Shown: piece by piece, positions 16,190 through 38,423 of the stretch
How positions within the stretch are numbered: position 1 is the stretch's first letter
Layout of the letters: each line of letters starts with the position of its first letter
Origin: Spirodela intermedia
Lineage: Eukaryota > Streptophyta > Magnoliopsida > Alismatales > Araceae
Reading direction: 5' to 3'
NCBI GenBank assembly: GCA_902729315.2
Contig: LR746266.1
Span: 4,412,759-4,476,758 of the forward strand
Length of the DNA: 64,000 nt
Translations under genes and position numbers: made by a program
Notes under the pieces: model-generated
Databases searched by the model: none
Told to the model about the DNA's origin: nothing
Seen by the model: the letters and a program-made list of their open reading frames with translations, nothing else

Positions 16190-18399
16190 ATATACAGCTC
16201 TAGTGAACATATGGTTCTAATAACATCTATATCTTTGAAAAAATAAAATTAAAAAATTTATTAAAGGAGATGTGAAAGTTAGGAACTATTCAACCCTCAA
16301 TGAGTGACTACTCCAATCTAATCAGTTTAATCAAAAATAAGAATATTGGTTAGAGGTTCTATGTGGATTAAAGAAGCATCAATAAAATCAAAATTTTGGA
16401 TATGTTTTGATTACCATAGTAAAATAACTTTATGAGAAACTATACAACCTAATCAAATTCAGATGCACATGGAGGATGTATGCAAAATCATCTTTAAAAT
16501 ATATGAAGGTCATTACAAATTTTTGATGGTGACTTTTGGACTTAAATTGCTCATGCTACATTTCAGGCTCCAATGAATATGATTTTTGTTACTTTATCTA
16601 TAAATTTTTGACGATATACTACTACACAATCAAGATACAAAAACCTATAATCAACATTTGATCTAAGTATTCTAATTATAAGAAGAAAATAAATTATATA
16701 TTAATACTAAAAATATACATTTGCAAGTAGTCAGATTAATTATCTAAGGAATTGAGTATTAGTGGTTGAAGTGGGTGATAAAAAAATTGAGGTCATACTC
16801 AATTAACCTAATCTCATTATCCAATAATAATTATGTAATTTAATTCAGTTAACAAGTTATTGCATATGTTTTGTAGCCAATGATAGAACTATCATTTGGC
16901 CCCTTACACAACAACTCAAGAAAAATAATTTCAAATGGAGTGATGAAGTAGAAAAAATATTTCATAAGTTAAAAAGGGTCAAGGCCACTATACTGTCATT
17001 AAAGTCATTTGATTATTCATGATAATTTTAATAAAAAAATTGATGTCTTTTCTTTTTGAGTGAGGGTAATACTCATGAATAATTATATAACAATCACTTA
17101 CTTTGCTCAAACCATGTCAAGAAGAATCTAATTTAAATAGGTATATGAATGAGAATTAATACTCATACTTTTGGGATTCTCAAATGAAAACACTACTTGA
17201 TTGGTCCTCAATTTTTAATTATATGGACTATAAAAAAATATTTTTTTTTTAATATCATTAGGTGCACCCAAAACATCAAAAGTGGTTAACCAAAATCTTC
17301 AATTTCCACTTCACCATTATATACAAGCTTGGTACAAAGAACAAGCGACAAAGGTTCTTTCAATCATGCCTCACTTTACATTAATGTAGACCATGTCAAT
17401 GGTTGCTCTCAAGACCTACTAATAATTATCTATTGATGGTATAAACAATCATTCATGTAAGCTCAAATAAGTAGCCCAAATAAAAGTTGGATCAATGAGT
17501 TTTAGTTTATGGAGGCTGGCTAGTCCTTCGTAAGAGATCTAATAGATTGATGAAGTATACTCATTTTATTTATTTGAAAATATCTTTTCACATCCAATAA
17601 TGTGAAAAATGATTTTTTCAAAAATGTACTTAAACATTATGGATTTTAAAATCTATTATCTCATATATTAGTAAATTTTTATTAGTCTATTTTAGATAGT
17701 TCTTCAAATTGCAAGGCACTATTCTTAAGATAAGCATTGTTTTTCACCCTAAAAGGGAAGGCCAATGATCAATTGATGTCTTAATAAGCATTGATACTCT
17801 TTTCATGTGATAGACTCAAGCATTGGAGCTATTGGTTGTCAATACCTAAATTTCGGTACAACATTAATTTTCATTCATTTATCAATATCATCTATCTCAA
17901 AGTAATTTATGGATGCAACCTTCTAACAATCATCTACTACAGTTCACACTTCACACTTAACATAAGTTGCTTCAATGGAGGGCCAATTACAATAATAAGA
18001 TGTGACCTTGAAAAAGGTAAAATAATATTTGGTTCATACTCAAATGAAGATGAAGGCCTAAGTTGATCGACATCACAAAGAGGTTGAGTGAGTTTGCTAG
18101 AGACAACTTGATCGACATCAAAAACTTAAGCTTTACAAAATTCAGTTCTTAGCAAATTGATAAATTAAAAAATTATCCTCTTGATATTTTGACCTCTACC
18201 ATATTCTTGGCAACAATGGTGCAACCACCTACAAGTTTGACTTATAAGTAGTTCTTAATGAGAAATTAATTACAATTGGTCATAAAATCAAAGATGGTGC
18301 TAAATATTCACCAAGGTGTGAGTGGTCTAGAAGTATTCCTCAAATCGAGATGCTACTAGAATTTGAGGTCACATGAGAATCTGCAACTATCATCTAATA

Positions 18400-18400
<1 letters not shown>
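16190..18400 (+). mobile_element. degenerate Ty3/gypsy LTR-retrotransposon pol (RT-RNaseH-integrase), inactive
   Basis: Decayed pol is readable only by switching frames and crossing many stops. In order: the segment before the RT palm (EKIKLKNLLKEM near 16220-16270); RT blocks (TIQPSMSDYSN, RFYVD, YEGHYKFLMVTFGL, near 16280-16560); RNase H/connection (PLTQQLKKNNFKWSDE near 16900-16960; AYFAQTMSRR near 17100; a VHPKHQKWLTK-like block near 17265-17300); and integrase (RLMKYTHFIYL near 17550; FFKLQGT near 17705; KHWSYWLSIPKFRYNINFHS near 17820-17880; VIYGC). The domain order RT-RH-IN and the motifs place it in Ty3/gypsy, perhaps a chromovirus. A purine-rich run near 18405 could be an old polypurine tract. 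It is heavily AT-shifted and plainly non-functional. Confidence 0.85.
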
Positions 18401-28525
<10,125 letters not shown>

Positions 28526-29816
28526 AGGGTCTGCAAGTGCTCAGATCTCTGAATAATATATATTCTTTTCCACATACAGTACCTTCATAGGCAGCTGAAC
28601 TGTTTATGCTTTCTAGTGGAACGAGTTCAATGTAGATTGGTTCAGATATACGCTGGCTATTCATTGAAAAAATCCCTCTAAATATCTACGTTTCCCCCAA
28701 TGTCTTGGAATGTGTCACTGTTTAGGATCCTGTGAGCAAATCTTGTTTAGTTACTATATTTCCGGAGAAATTGGTTCAGAGAAAATGAATACCGACATCT
28801 GATTATGATTATCTTTCGTAAACTCTGTATTACTCTTTCATTTGAGAAGGCTTGGGAGTTCTGTTGGTTGATCCCCAAGTGGAAGCTCGCGCATCCTCCC
28901 ATGCTGCTTGGGGTTGTCGGAGTCGCGAGGTGGTGGCCGGTCCGACGGCGCGGATCCGGCGGCGATGGCCCGCGCCTGAGTACGACCTTCCTCCCGGGGG
29001 AAGCTCGCGCATTGAAAACCAAAACGTGGTGACATAAAGCAAAGATGATGCAATCATCGAAGGCTCTACAGAAGAAATAATCCATAACTTTTTGAGGAAA
29101 TTGATCTATTAACTTGTTCAGACAGAGTTCAGTCAGCCTGCGTTGCAGCCGAAGCCGATATGCTACCGCGTCTGTTCCACTTTTCCATACTAAGCTGAGA
29201 TCGAAATCCTAAGTACACTTCCAAGCTTGCATCGACTCTAAACCTCCCTCCTCTTCTGGACTAATCTCATATCAAATGCTAACTGCTTTCTTTCTCATAC
29301 TATGCCTCACAAAAACTTGTTAGCATGTAATATTTGAGAGATTTGCGAAGAAAAATAAGGCACTGGTAAGAGAGGAAACAAGATTTCATCCACTATCCAC
29401 AACAATAAGGACTGAATTCTGTAAGCAATATTCTTGCATATCTTATTTCGATGTTCGTTTCAATTAAGTCCGATTACTTCATCTATATTGCATTTACTCC
29501 AAAAAAACTAACTTATGTAGCTTTAGCTGCCATGGAACCACTGAGCAGTGTTCTTTGAGAAAATAAATTCACTTCGACATTTGTTCAATCTGAAATTGTT
29601 ATCATCGAATCGAGTTGCGTACACTTCCTCATTTATTGATTTTCTCGAATCAATTTCAATATATATAAATATATTTGAAGACCACTGTGATAAGTGTAAT
29701 GATAGTTTTGAGCATTAAGAATCCCAATAAAATGGAAAAAACAAAATATTACATTTAAGGAAAGCTTACAATAAGATCGTATGGTTGCTGAAATAGTTCG
29801 TCGACAAGATATTCCA
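28526..29816. other. convergent intergenic region (MetRS and WAP 3' ends)
   Basis: Mostly AT-rich and probably containing both 3'UTRs. A sharply GC-rich island (about 28880-29012) is bounded by a 14-bp direct repeat. Open frames across it resemble no family I know. Confidence 0.45.
28881..29012. repeat. 14-bp direct repeat flanking a GC-rich segment
   Basis: GGAAGCTCGCGCAT occurs at 28881-28894 and again at 28999-29012. The roughly 104 bp between the copies is very GC-rich in an AT-rich neighbourhood. Confidence 0.8.
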
Positions 29817-32800
29817 TCACTTGTGTGATCCAGCTGATACATCACCAAATAACTCCTTTTTAATCATCTTTAGGATGCCCATTATCTGTAGCAACAGCAC
29901 ACAAGCCACTGTCAGTTTACACGATTGTAATAGATGGTTTGAAGGAAATTATCAACATGGGTTGACTAAGACTCATCATGATTTAAATTTTGAACATTTT
30001 GATATGCAGTAAATGAGAGAACATTTTTTTTAAAAGGGATATATATAATTTATAGAAAATTTCTACAAGGAGATGTACTAAAGATAGTGATGATTTAGTA
30101 CAATCAGACAATCTTTACACCTTTTGAGCCTCAAGAAAGTATTAAATTGGCCAAAGTTCGTATGTAATAATGCTATAAGCAAGATTCTATGTTTACCAGA
30201 GGTTGAATAACTGCAGTCACTCCTTCAGAGGCTCCCAAAAAAAACATTTGGATTTTATCTCTCTACAAAACTCATCAGCTTGTTACCCTCACAAGAGGAC
30301 AGATGCTCAATTCTCGTTTAGAAGTTTTTAACCATTTGAGAGTGGACCCATTATTCAGTATTTTAAGAGAGCAGAAAGTACCAGTAATTTGTGGGCTTCC
30401 TGATATGAAGATTCGTATGTAACTTAAAATTTCTCGTGTCACATGATGCCATTTCTTGGAGACAAGACTCTCAAGGGGGACTAGGACCGAGGTGAATATT
30501 ACTTAAATATCCAAGTAGATCACGAAGTATCCACTTTGGGATGAACACATGTATTAAATTTGAAACAGAAATATAGACAAGTAGGGTTCATGCATAAACG
30601 GTTGCATCCTTTAATCCTTTGCATGAGTGTAAATAACATTGTTAAGTAGCTACGAGGTGGATATTCCTTAAATTTCCAAGAGTCAGAATCATCCACTTGT
30701 GGATGGTCACATCTATTTGCTTAAATAAGGAAAGATAAGTATAGACAAGTCGATTAATTTACGTCCCTTAAACCATACCGCCAGCGCTTGTTTCGCATAT
30801 CAATTTCAATTATTTTATTATTTTATTGTACATTTTTATATTGCTGATCCAGGGAAAAATCATTCAATCAAATTGATCTGGGCTTATGCAGATCATGATC
30901 AGCCTAACGTGATCTGGCTTTCCATAGGGAGGTTCTCTACATAAAGGCAACACATGCAAGGAAAATCTCATGGGAGAAACTAAAGGGCATATCATCCTTC
31001 TTGGAAGAAAAGATACTACTTTTAGTGATTCCATTTATCTGGGAATTTTTTCATTAACCGAGAACAACATGACAATAGATGTATAATTATTATCCATGAA
31101 GGTGCAACCACTCTCACATGACAAATGATTACCCCATTATAATATTGCAGAACTGGAGAATAGTAGTCCAACACCAGGTATATCTTCTCAAGAAGACCGA
31201 TGAGTGTATCAACTTCATCCCCCAGCAAGTCAACCTAGAAGATTCCAGGAATTTTGAATTAATCTCATAATAATGACAACAATGGAGTTGATCACACATA
31301 TGTTTACCATTGACAATACACATGATGAGAAATAAAAAGCATAAGAGAAGACAAGATGCACCGTGGAAATTCTTTCTTTATCAGATTTTATGCGCATTTA
31401 AGCAGACATAAGGCTGCTAGAACCGGGCTAACCTCAGCTTCAGCGATTTGGAGATTATAGCATCTCCTTATAAAAGCTTTCCGATATACCAACTCTGTTC
31501 CCCTCAGTGAGGATGCCTGTTGAACAAGAAGGTTCAGTTGACAGTTCAATCCTTCTAACCTGTAAAACCCTCAATCAGTCTCTTCTTTACAATTTAGGAT
31601 GAGTGAAAATCATGAGAACTCAGTCTCTGCTGTCCAAACACTCCATGATGTCTTGTTGTCGCCGTGATCGACGTTTATAAAAACAGAGGTATCATATTTT
31701 CTTCTATTCTCCTGAATTCTCGAGAAAAACAAAGTGTTGGTTCAACTGGACGAGGAACTTTAATGGAGATGAGCACCTTGACATGTTTTCTTGCACTTTT
31801 GCGCAGACTGTTCCTAAAAGATCCAAGATATCCTGTGAGAAACACGTAAGATGGGTAATCACAGACTGAATCTCACCCCACTGATTCTCTCTGTTCTGCA
31901 TGGAGACGGATGAGGTTTCTTCTTTTTCTTGTCTGATAATATCATCAACTGCATGCTCCTTTTCGTCGAGAGGTACTCCCAGATCTGACCCGAGCTCTCT
32001 CAGCTGCATCCTGCTCATGGCTATCTGCTGCAAGGCCTTCTCCAGCTTACTTCTCACTGACCAGAATGCTTCATCATCCAGAGGCTCAGCCTGGTAAATC
32101 TGTGGCTCCATAGTTTCTGAATTAAGAGAAGGGAGGAGACCTTCCAAGGTGAATGCGGTTGACCCCTCATCGCTGATCCAAGGAACCTGAAGAGAAGAAC
32201 TAAGACATGGCAAGTATTCCTCTCCAGATCCTTCGAAGGCAACACTAGCGAAGCTCCTGATGTCTTCGGCTGCTGGGTTCAAGAAAACTTGGCCTAGTTC
32301 TTCCATGATGGTCGTTCCAGAGTTCCCATTTATAAATGCTGGGGCATCGTTCTCGTTGACATCTCTCAGGAAGTTTTCGAGAAGGATGTGAAGGGTTTCG
32401 TCCTCAAGTTTATGAAGCAGCTGCTGTTCATCCCCAGCTACCTCGGAGAAGAAGATTGCCTCTTCTGCTACCTCAAAGGTAAGGAGAAGCCGTCTCCTGA
32501 GGATGCTCATCCCCAGGCTAAGTTTTTTGAACAGTTTCTCCACATTTCTTCTGGCCAGATTCCTCAGGTTCTTTGCGTATGAGTTCTGCCCAGTCTCACC
32601 TCTATCGGAGAAGTTTTCGCAGGCGTCGTCTTCCTCGCCGAGCCTCTGAATTGCGTCAGAAAGATGGGCTTCTCCCTCGGTCAGCTCACACGATAGCCCG
32701 TCAAGTTGGTGGATGATGATGCTCTTCAGCTCGCTGAGCGCGGCCTCGCCGCCGTTGCCGACGGTGCCTCCTTTTGGCGGGCTGCTACGTCTGGCTCTGT

Positions 32801-33242
32801 CATGCCCGAGGGAAGCGCGCAGAGAGTGAAGCTCCTCGTCCTTGGACTCCAGGGCGCGGCGGAGCTCCGACTCCCTCTCGCTCATCCCCACCAGCTCTTT
32901 TTCCTTGTCGGCGATGGCGGACTCAGTCTCCTCCAGCCGGCGGCGGATGCGGTCCCTGGTTGCGCGTAGGTCGCTGATCAGCTCCTGCCGCTCGTCGTCG
33001 CTCTCGACGCCGCAGGCATCCATCTCCTCCTCCAGGAACCAGAGGCACCACTCCAGCTGCATGATGGCAAGCCCGCAGAACCTAGACTTGTCGTTGAGGC
33101 ACTCCAGGCCGCCTTCCCTGGAGCAGAGGATCCTCTCGTAGGCTTCCTCCATGGCAGCGCTGATGATTCCCATCATGATGGAGTCGCCGATCTTCCCCGA
33201 CACCCGCAGGCTGCAGTTCAGGCCCTGCAGCAGTTCCTCCAT
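29817..33242 (-). CDS. WPP domain-associated protein (coiled-coil)
   Basis: Four minus-strand exons: 33242-31777, 31559-31433, 31234-31133, 29885-29817, giving 587 aa. Exon 1 alone gives 488 codons. The N-terminal part (residues 1-70, [20 protein letters not shown], then [13 protein letters not shown]-like) matches the plant WPP-domain-associated/WAP family (tomato WAP; Arabidopsis At2g34730 type). Residues about 85-150 form a charged coiled coil ([20 protein letters not shown]). The conserved C-terminal block spans exons 2-4 ([58 protein letters not shown]). WAP was described as a partner of WPP-domain proteins, which link to the nuclear envelope, so a structural role in membrane or nuclear periphery is likely. 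The protein seems shorter than tomato WAP as I remember it. Intron 3 (1.25 kb) carries a diverged tandem duplication. Confidence 0.88.
30489..30778. repeat. diverged tandem duplication (period about 165 bp) in WAP intron 3
   Basis: Copy 1 begins GAGGTGAATATT at 30489 and copy 2 GAGGTGGATATT at 30654. Both continue with similar blocks: ATCCACTT...GGATG, TATAGACAAGT, and a TTAATCC/TTAAACC end. The copies differ at many sites, so the event is old. Confidence 0.75.
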
Positions 33243-33623
33243 TTCCGAAGAAGAAGGGGAGGGGCATCGATCGATGATTCAGAAGAAACAAGGAAGATGA
33301 TGAGGGAGACACACGATCGCGAGCCCGCCGGCTTCCGAGGAGTTACACTCTGACTGAGTCTCACCGCCTCCTTTTTATCCGGCGGCGGCGTAACGGATCG
33401 TTGTTGCCGTCCGCCGCCCCGGAAGAAAAGCTCGCCAGGAAGAATCAAGGCTTCCACAGAAGAGTTGCAGAGAACGAGGATCGTCATCTAGTGTTTCATT
33501 TCATTGTCCGATTTGAAAACAACATTACAGAGCATGAAAATGAGGAAGAAGAGCTCAGACCATTCGGTAACCTGCGTGGTTTATGGAGGAAAGTACACAG
33601 AGAAACCGGTGGATCATACTTTT
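33243..33623 (-). promoter_or_regulatory. compact intergenic: WAP promoter/5'UTR and 3'UTR of upstream gene
   Basis: Only 381 bp separate the WAP start codon from the stop of the saccharopine-dehydrogenase-like gene on the same strand. The region must therefore hold the WAP core promoter and the neighbour's 3'UTR. No specific element was identified. Confidence 0.5.
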
Positions 33624-35064
33624 TCATGCGGGGAGAGCCTTTTTAGAGATGACATCGAAGGATATCCCATTTTCTTGGAGCCGTTCTTGAAGATCGAAGG
33701 GACCGAAAACGATCCCAGGCGGGTAAACCCCACCTTTGGGCAAACTCCCCCGTTGACCCAGGACGATCAGAGCACACTGGAGGAGGACGATGGGCGTGGT
33801 CAAGTACCCGATCTCAGGACCAGAGACTCTGGTGATGATCTCAGTGTCTGGTTTTCTTCTGCTCTGCGATGCGAGGCTGGCGTCGCTGTAGCCATGGCCC
33901 ACGAACCACATCTTGAAGGTGGCGCTGCTCACCTCCTCCTCTGTCGGGCCGGTCTTGCTGAACGCTCCGAGGGTGAAGAGCGCGGGGAACTTGAGGAGGA
34001 GGGAACGACCAAAGGCGATGCTCCCCAGAAGCCCGATGAAGATCCCCGTGAAGATGAACGGCAGAGTCCCCAAAAGAGACCTCGAGCAGATCTTCACGCC
34101 GAAGTGGGCGGGCTTCACCGCCGACCAGAACCTCTTCCTCTTTTCGATCTGCTCCTCGCCCTCCTCGCACCCTTGGAGACCGCCTGGGTTCTCTGTCAGA
34201 GCGGCAAGCGTTCTCCGGACGACGACGGCGTCTGCAGAGGGAAGTTTCAGAGACCAGAGACCGAGCTCCTTCTGTTGCTCGATCAAAGGGCCCTTGGGAG
34301 GTGGCGGCCCCGGAATCTGCACAGGAAACTTAACCTAATTAGCCCTTCTAGACGAGCTAGGGGGGGAGCAAGGTCGGAGTGAATCTTACCACTGGCCTCG
34401 CTCTTCTAGGTCGGGACCTCCTCAGCTCCTGCAACTTGCCGGCGTTGGCCACGCCGAGCACTGCGGATTCGTAGGTCCCGAAGTTCCCGACGATCCTCTT
34501 CTCCGATTCCAGCCTCAGGTACGCTTCGATCCGGTTGGGGGCGGCGGGGGAGACCCACTGGCGGGAATTGAACATCGCCCCCATCTCCGCAGGCACTGAG
34601 TCGAACCCGCAGGCCGACACTACGAGGGAGCCCGCCTCGGCGGCACGTTCGTGGTACGCCGCTTCCATCCGCTCCATGAACTCCGGCTCGCCGGAGATGT
34701 CGAGGTAGTCGGTGCCGGCCTCGACGCAGGCGGCGACGACGGGCTCGCCGTAGAGCCGGAACGGGCCGACGCAGTTGAGCATGAGCCTGGCCTGGCGGCA
34801 GACGGAGAGGAGGGAAGAAGGGTCGCCGGCGTCGGCGCGGAGGATCGGCACCGGCGGCGGAGGAGCAGGGGCGGCGGCCCAGCGCAGCGCCTCGGCAACC
34901 TTGGCGGGGCTGCGGCCGGCGAGAGCGAGGGTCCGCAGAGGGGACGACGGGGGATTCCCGAGGAACTTGAGGGCCTCCCTCACCACGTACCTGCCGGTGA
35001 AGCCGGACGCTCCGAAGATGACCACATCGTAGCTTCTGTCACGGCGGCGATCTCCCTGCTCCAT
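33624..35064 (-). CDS. saccharopine dehydrogenase-like oxidoreductase
   Basis: Two minus-strand exons, 35064-34390 and 34316-33624, with a 73-bp intron, give 455 aa, matching the usual length of the Arabidopsis At5g39410 family. A Rossmann-type nucleotide-binding motif is near the N-terminus (VVIFGASGFTGRYVV), followed by LALAGRSPAKV and a conserved core (LNCVGPFRLYGEPVV; YLDISGEPEFM; ACGFDSVPAEMG). The second exon has a hydrophobic membrane segment (LLGTLPFIFTGIFIGLLG) and the conserved tail (MWFVGHGYSD; PEIGYLTTPIVLLQ). These proteins resemble animal SCCPDH and are often found on membranes or lipid droplets. True saccharopine dehydrogenase activity is doubtful. A 14-nt G run (C on the sense strand) lies about 23 nt before the ATG. 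Coding sequence is very GC-rich. Confidence 0.93.
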
Positions 35065-36223
35065 GTTTCCCCGGAATCCCGATCGAGGGGGGGGGGGGGG
35101 TAGATGAGCGGTGTGAGAGTTGTGAGGCGGCGGTGCTCGGTATTTAAATTGGCACGGCGGCGCTCTCCGTCGTGACGTCTGGGGGCCCCATTCCCTGCCA
35201 CCGGCGCAAGTAAATGGCGGAAGATCGCCTCCTCTGTCCTGCAGCCGTTCCCCACACGCCTGTCATTATCTTGATCGACCCCACAAACTATGAGAGAGTT
35301 GATCCTCTTTCCTGTGATTTTTCTGCCTGATCTCTCTGTTTTTCTCCGTCCATGGGTACAAAGCGCATTCATAAAAGTCTCAACTTCCGACTGTACCACA
35401 AAGTATTAAGCTTGGATTTACAAATGGGTAGGTTTTTCTCCGAACGAGTGGCGGTCAGGGTCTCTAGGAGGCCCGGGGAAGTGGGGGTGTCTGTAGTCAG
35501 TCGCCCAGACACATCTGCTTCGTTTTTCCACCCGCGCGGGGGCGGATTCTCGCAGCAGCGTCATGCCGCCTGGTACGCATCTCTCACCCTCTCCATACCT
35601 TCCGAATCCCATCGTGTAACTCGGCCGTGTCTTCGTCGTCGTCGTCGTCGTCGTATTCGTCTTCGTTTCCGGGGAGTGGGAGATGGCCGTGGGTGCTTCC
35701 TGCCAGGGAAGCGAAGGCGAGTAAATTGTTGGACTAGGGGTTTGGGGTGCGAGTAGACTAGAGGAAGGGATGATCAGCCACATGCAGTCATCTGGACGGA
35801 GGTTCCTCCGTGGGCAGCGAGGTTTTCTCCCCTTAGGTCACCCTGCGACGGCCTTGGCGCACCAGCCCCAAGCGGCCGACTCGATTACTGCGCAGGAGAA
35901 GGGATTAAGGGCCAGGAATGGTGAATGGTTGTCTGAAGAGCACGCCTACCCAAGAAGGCGAGGAGACCTTGGCGGGCAATCTTTCCGTCCAGGGCCAACG
36001 ATTTCCTTGTCCCAGAGGAAGCTGTAGGTTGGGGAAGAGGGTCACGTATATGATTTCCTTGAATTCAGGTTGATCCGTGAAGGCGTCGACTTCCCAGATT
36101 CTAGCTCAATGTTGCCCAGACGAACTCGTAAACAATTGATGCTCAGGTTTTTCTTCGTTATTCTCTTCAGGGAGTCGTCTTTAACCGCTCGGGGAAGGAC
36201 AAGCATACGAGTGAGAGAGAAAA
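35065..36223. promoter_or_regulatory. divergent promoter region (SCCPDH-like and ClpF)
   Basis: 1.16 kb lies between two start codons on opposite strands. It contains a 14-G run at 35087-35100, a (TCG)n-type trinucleotide stretch near 35630-35662, and GC-rich 5'UTR-like sequence ahead of ClpF, perhaps with a 5'UTR intron. No TATA box was assigned with confidence. Confidence 0.5.
35087..35100. repeat. poly-G run (14 G) just upstream of SCCPDH-like ATG
   Basis: The homopolymer begins 23 nt before the start codon of the minus-strand gene, so it would be a C tract in the 5'UTR. Confidence 0.9.
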
Positions 36224-37802
36224 ATGCATGACGTTGTGCTGTGCCGTATGGAGATGATCCAAGGTGCTTCAGTTAACAGCTTGACAGCATCTGCAAGTGG
36301 CAGAAGCTGTGGACCAGCTGCACCTTGGCAGCGTGATTCTAGGGTTCGTAGAGGGATCAGTGGGAACTTTTGGATTGGTGGGCAATCCCTTGGGAAGAAG
36401 TGTCTCCCTCAATTTTTCTCCCTGAGATCTCACGGTTCAAGGCAAGCAACTCTGAAGGTCAACGCCACATGGCTGTTCAATCAGAGTAGGGGCGATATGG
36501 ATGCTAATTCCGAGCGCAGTGAGAGTGCCAATGAGGACATCTTGATTTTCTTCTTTCAGTTAGACCTGCAGACTCGAATCCAGGTGGGTTACCTTCTTGA
36601 CACCCCTCTTTAATTTTTTATATGCCAAAGAAATTGTCTTTTTTTTTCTATGAAAGATTATGCTAAGATATATTCCATGTTGCAGTATGCCCTAAACATG
36701 GAGCAGTATGATGTTGCTCAGCAGCTGAGGAACAAGCTGGCTGAGGTAGTATTCTGGTGATCGAATGAAAGGTTCATTCTTCTCGAGTGATTTCCCTGAT
36801 AAATGGTCTGATTTTCTTGGAAGGTCGAAACAGAGATCATAAACAAACGGGAAATTAACAGGGGATCATCCTCAAAGAATGAGGCTCAAGATAAAGCTAT
36901 TAATCTCCTATGCCTGCGGTAAGATCCATCTCTTCCGCCTCACAGCAGGGCATAGATATGATGTTTCATGAAGCTTCTGATTATACCTTTGACCCTTATG
37001 AAGTTTCATTGCTTTCATATCTCGACCTGCAGTGCGGATCTACAGAAGGCAATTGAGGACGAAAACTACACTCTAGCAGCTGACTTGCGCGACGAAATTT
37101 CCAAGATCGAGGTAAAAAAATGTAGGCTTACTGCGGTTTATTTCGCCATCTTTCTTGCTGATTATAAGGCGTCATCTATTGATGATAATATTTCAGTTTC
37201 TTAGTGCAGGCAGAGTCCCTGGCTGCCTCAGCGAAAGCTCTTGCGTACGAAAATTTACGGTACTCATTTCGACTTGGGCAGAAACTGAAGCACAAGATAT
37301 TTGGTACTAGTCCTTCTCCCTTCATTTACCGCATTTTTTTCTTTCTTTTCATGGGTCTGTGAATCTCATGGAAGAATTTTAGATGGATATTAGGCAGCCC
37401 TAAATTATGATAAATTAATGCACAGGAAAATATTAATTCCATTTTGTTTTTCTAGGCTACCAGGCTGTGGTCTGTGGGATGGATCCAGTTTGCTGTGAAA
37501 CAAGCTCATGGATGGAGACTGCACGAGTTGATAAGTTGATCAAAGGCCCTAATCAACCCTTTTATCAGGTTATCCATTCTAGTCCAACGATCCCCTGTTC
37601 TATTTGCAGATTCTTCTCTGATTTTATGCGTTTTATGAGTCTTCCCTCGGATTGTGGGAAGAATTCTCAATGGGCTGTTGGCAATTTTTCTATCTCAACT
37701 ACCAGCAGCTGATTTTTATTCATTACAGGTTCTGGTTGATGTTAATGCAGACCCAGACTTGCTTGTGGCATATGGTATGATTCAGCTGTGCTGTTAAAAT
37801 TT

Positions 37803-37866
<64 letters not shown>

Positions 37867-38322
37867 CTTGCTGCAAATCCTTGGTAATCGGCGAAGAATA
37901 TGTGGTGATGGGTAGTTGTTAAAACGTCTCAAGACATTATTACATTTTTTTGGATTAACGATTCTGTTGGTTCCTCTAAGCGCCTGCTGCTGCTAAGAAT
38001 CTACCACCCCTGCCCTTGCAGTTGCAGAAGAGAACCTGCTGGCCGAGGATCTGTCGGGCATGGTGAGTGATGAGAAACCTTGGCTTATATGAATAGTTTT
38101 TGCTGCTTCATGCATCCCTCTACCAGAATGGAAGAGAACTTAAGCTGTGCTGGTTTACAGGGAAGGTTCGATCACCCATACGTTTCCTTCTTGTTCTACG
38201 GGGTGGACTCTGCCGGGGACTTCATCCCCGTCAAGCAGCTTCGTGAGAAGTACAAGAGGCCACGCTACGAAGTGCCGGTGGACGCCAGCAGCGACCCCGA
38301 CGAGGAAGGAGAAGATCCCTGA
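36224..38322 (+). CDS. ClpF: ClpF, chloroplast Clp protease adaptor (UVR + YccV-like)
   Basis: Nine exons: 36224-36583, 36686-36745, 36824-36918, 37033-37111, 37210-37303, 37456-37568, 37729-37774, 38022-38062, 38161-38322, giving 349 aa. The N-terminal 80 or so residues form a Ser/Arg-rich plastid transit peptide. They are followed by the conserved RSESANEDILIFFFQLDL. A UVR motif covers about 172-200 (ADLQKAIEDENYTLAADLRD). A YccV/HspQ-like domain fills the rest (FRLGQKLKHKIFGY; VVCGMDPVC; VLVDV; FDHPYVSFLFYG; DFIPVKQLREKY). In Arabidopsis, ClpF (At2g03390) works with ClpS1 to deliver substrates to the stromal Clp protease. The start could instead be an ATG at 36248 or 36254, in the same frame. 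The gene is convergent with the PPR gene, with 101 bp between stops. Intron 7 has a 58-bp CT microsatellite. Confidence 0.94.
37807..37864. repeat. (TC)n microsatellite in ClpF intron 7
   Basis: About 29 TC units, the longest dinucleotide run in the window. It lies some 30 bp after the donor site of the intron. Confidence 0.95.
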
Positions 38323-38423
38323 GGTGCTCTAGTCCCTTCTGCTGCATCATCCTGTAGATGCCTCCACGGAAGAAGACTAAGGATGCTTGCTCTAAGGCTT
38401 TAATGGGGGAAGAAGAAGATTAT

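Noticed and set aside
28747-29085. 112-codon minus-strand open frame over the GC island
   Set aside because: It crosses from AT-rich to GC-rich sequence without any conserved motif.
33504-34382. 292-codon plus-strand open frame
   Set aside because: It is the antisense shadow of the GC-rich second exon of the saccharopine-dehydrogenase-like gene, with no family resemblance.
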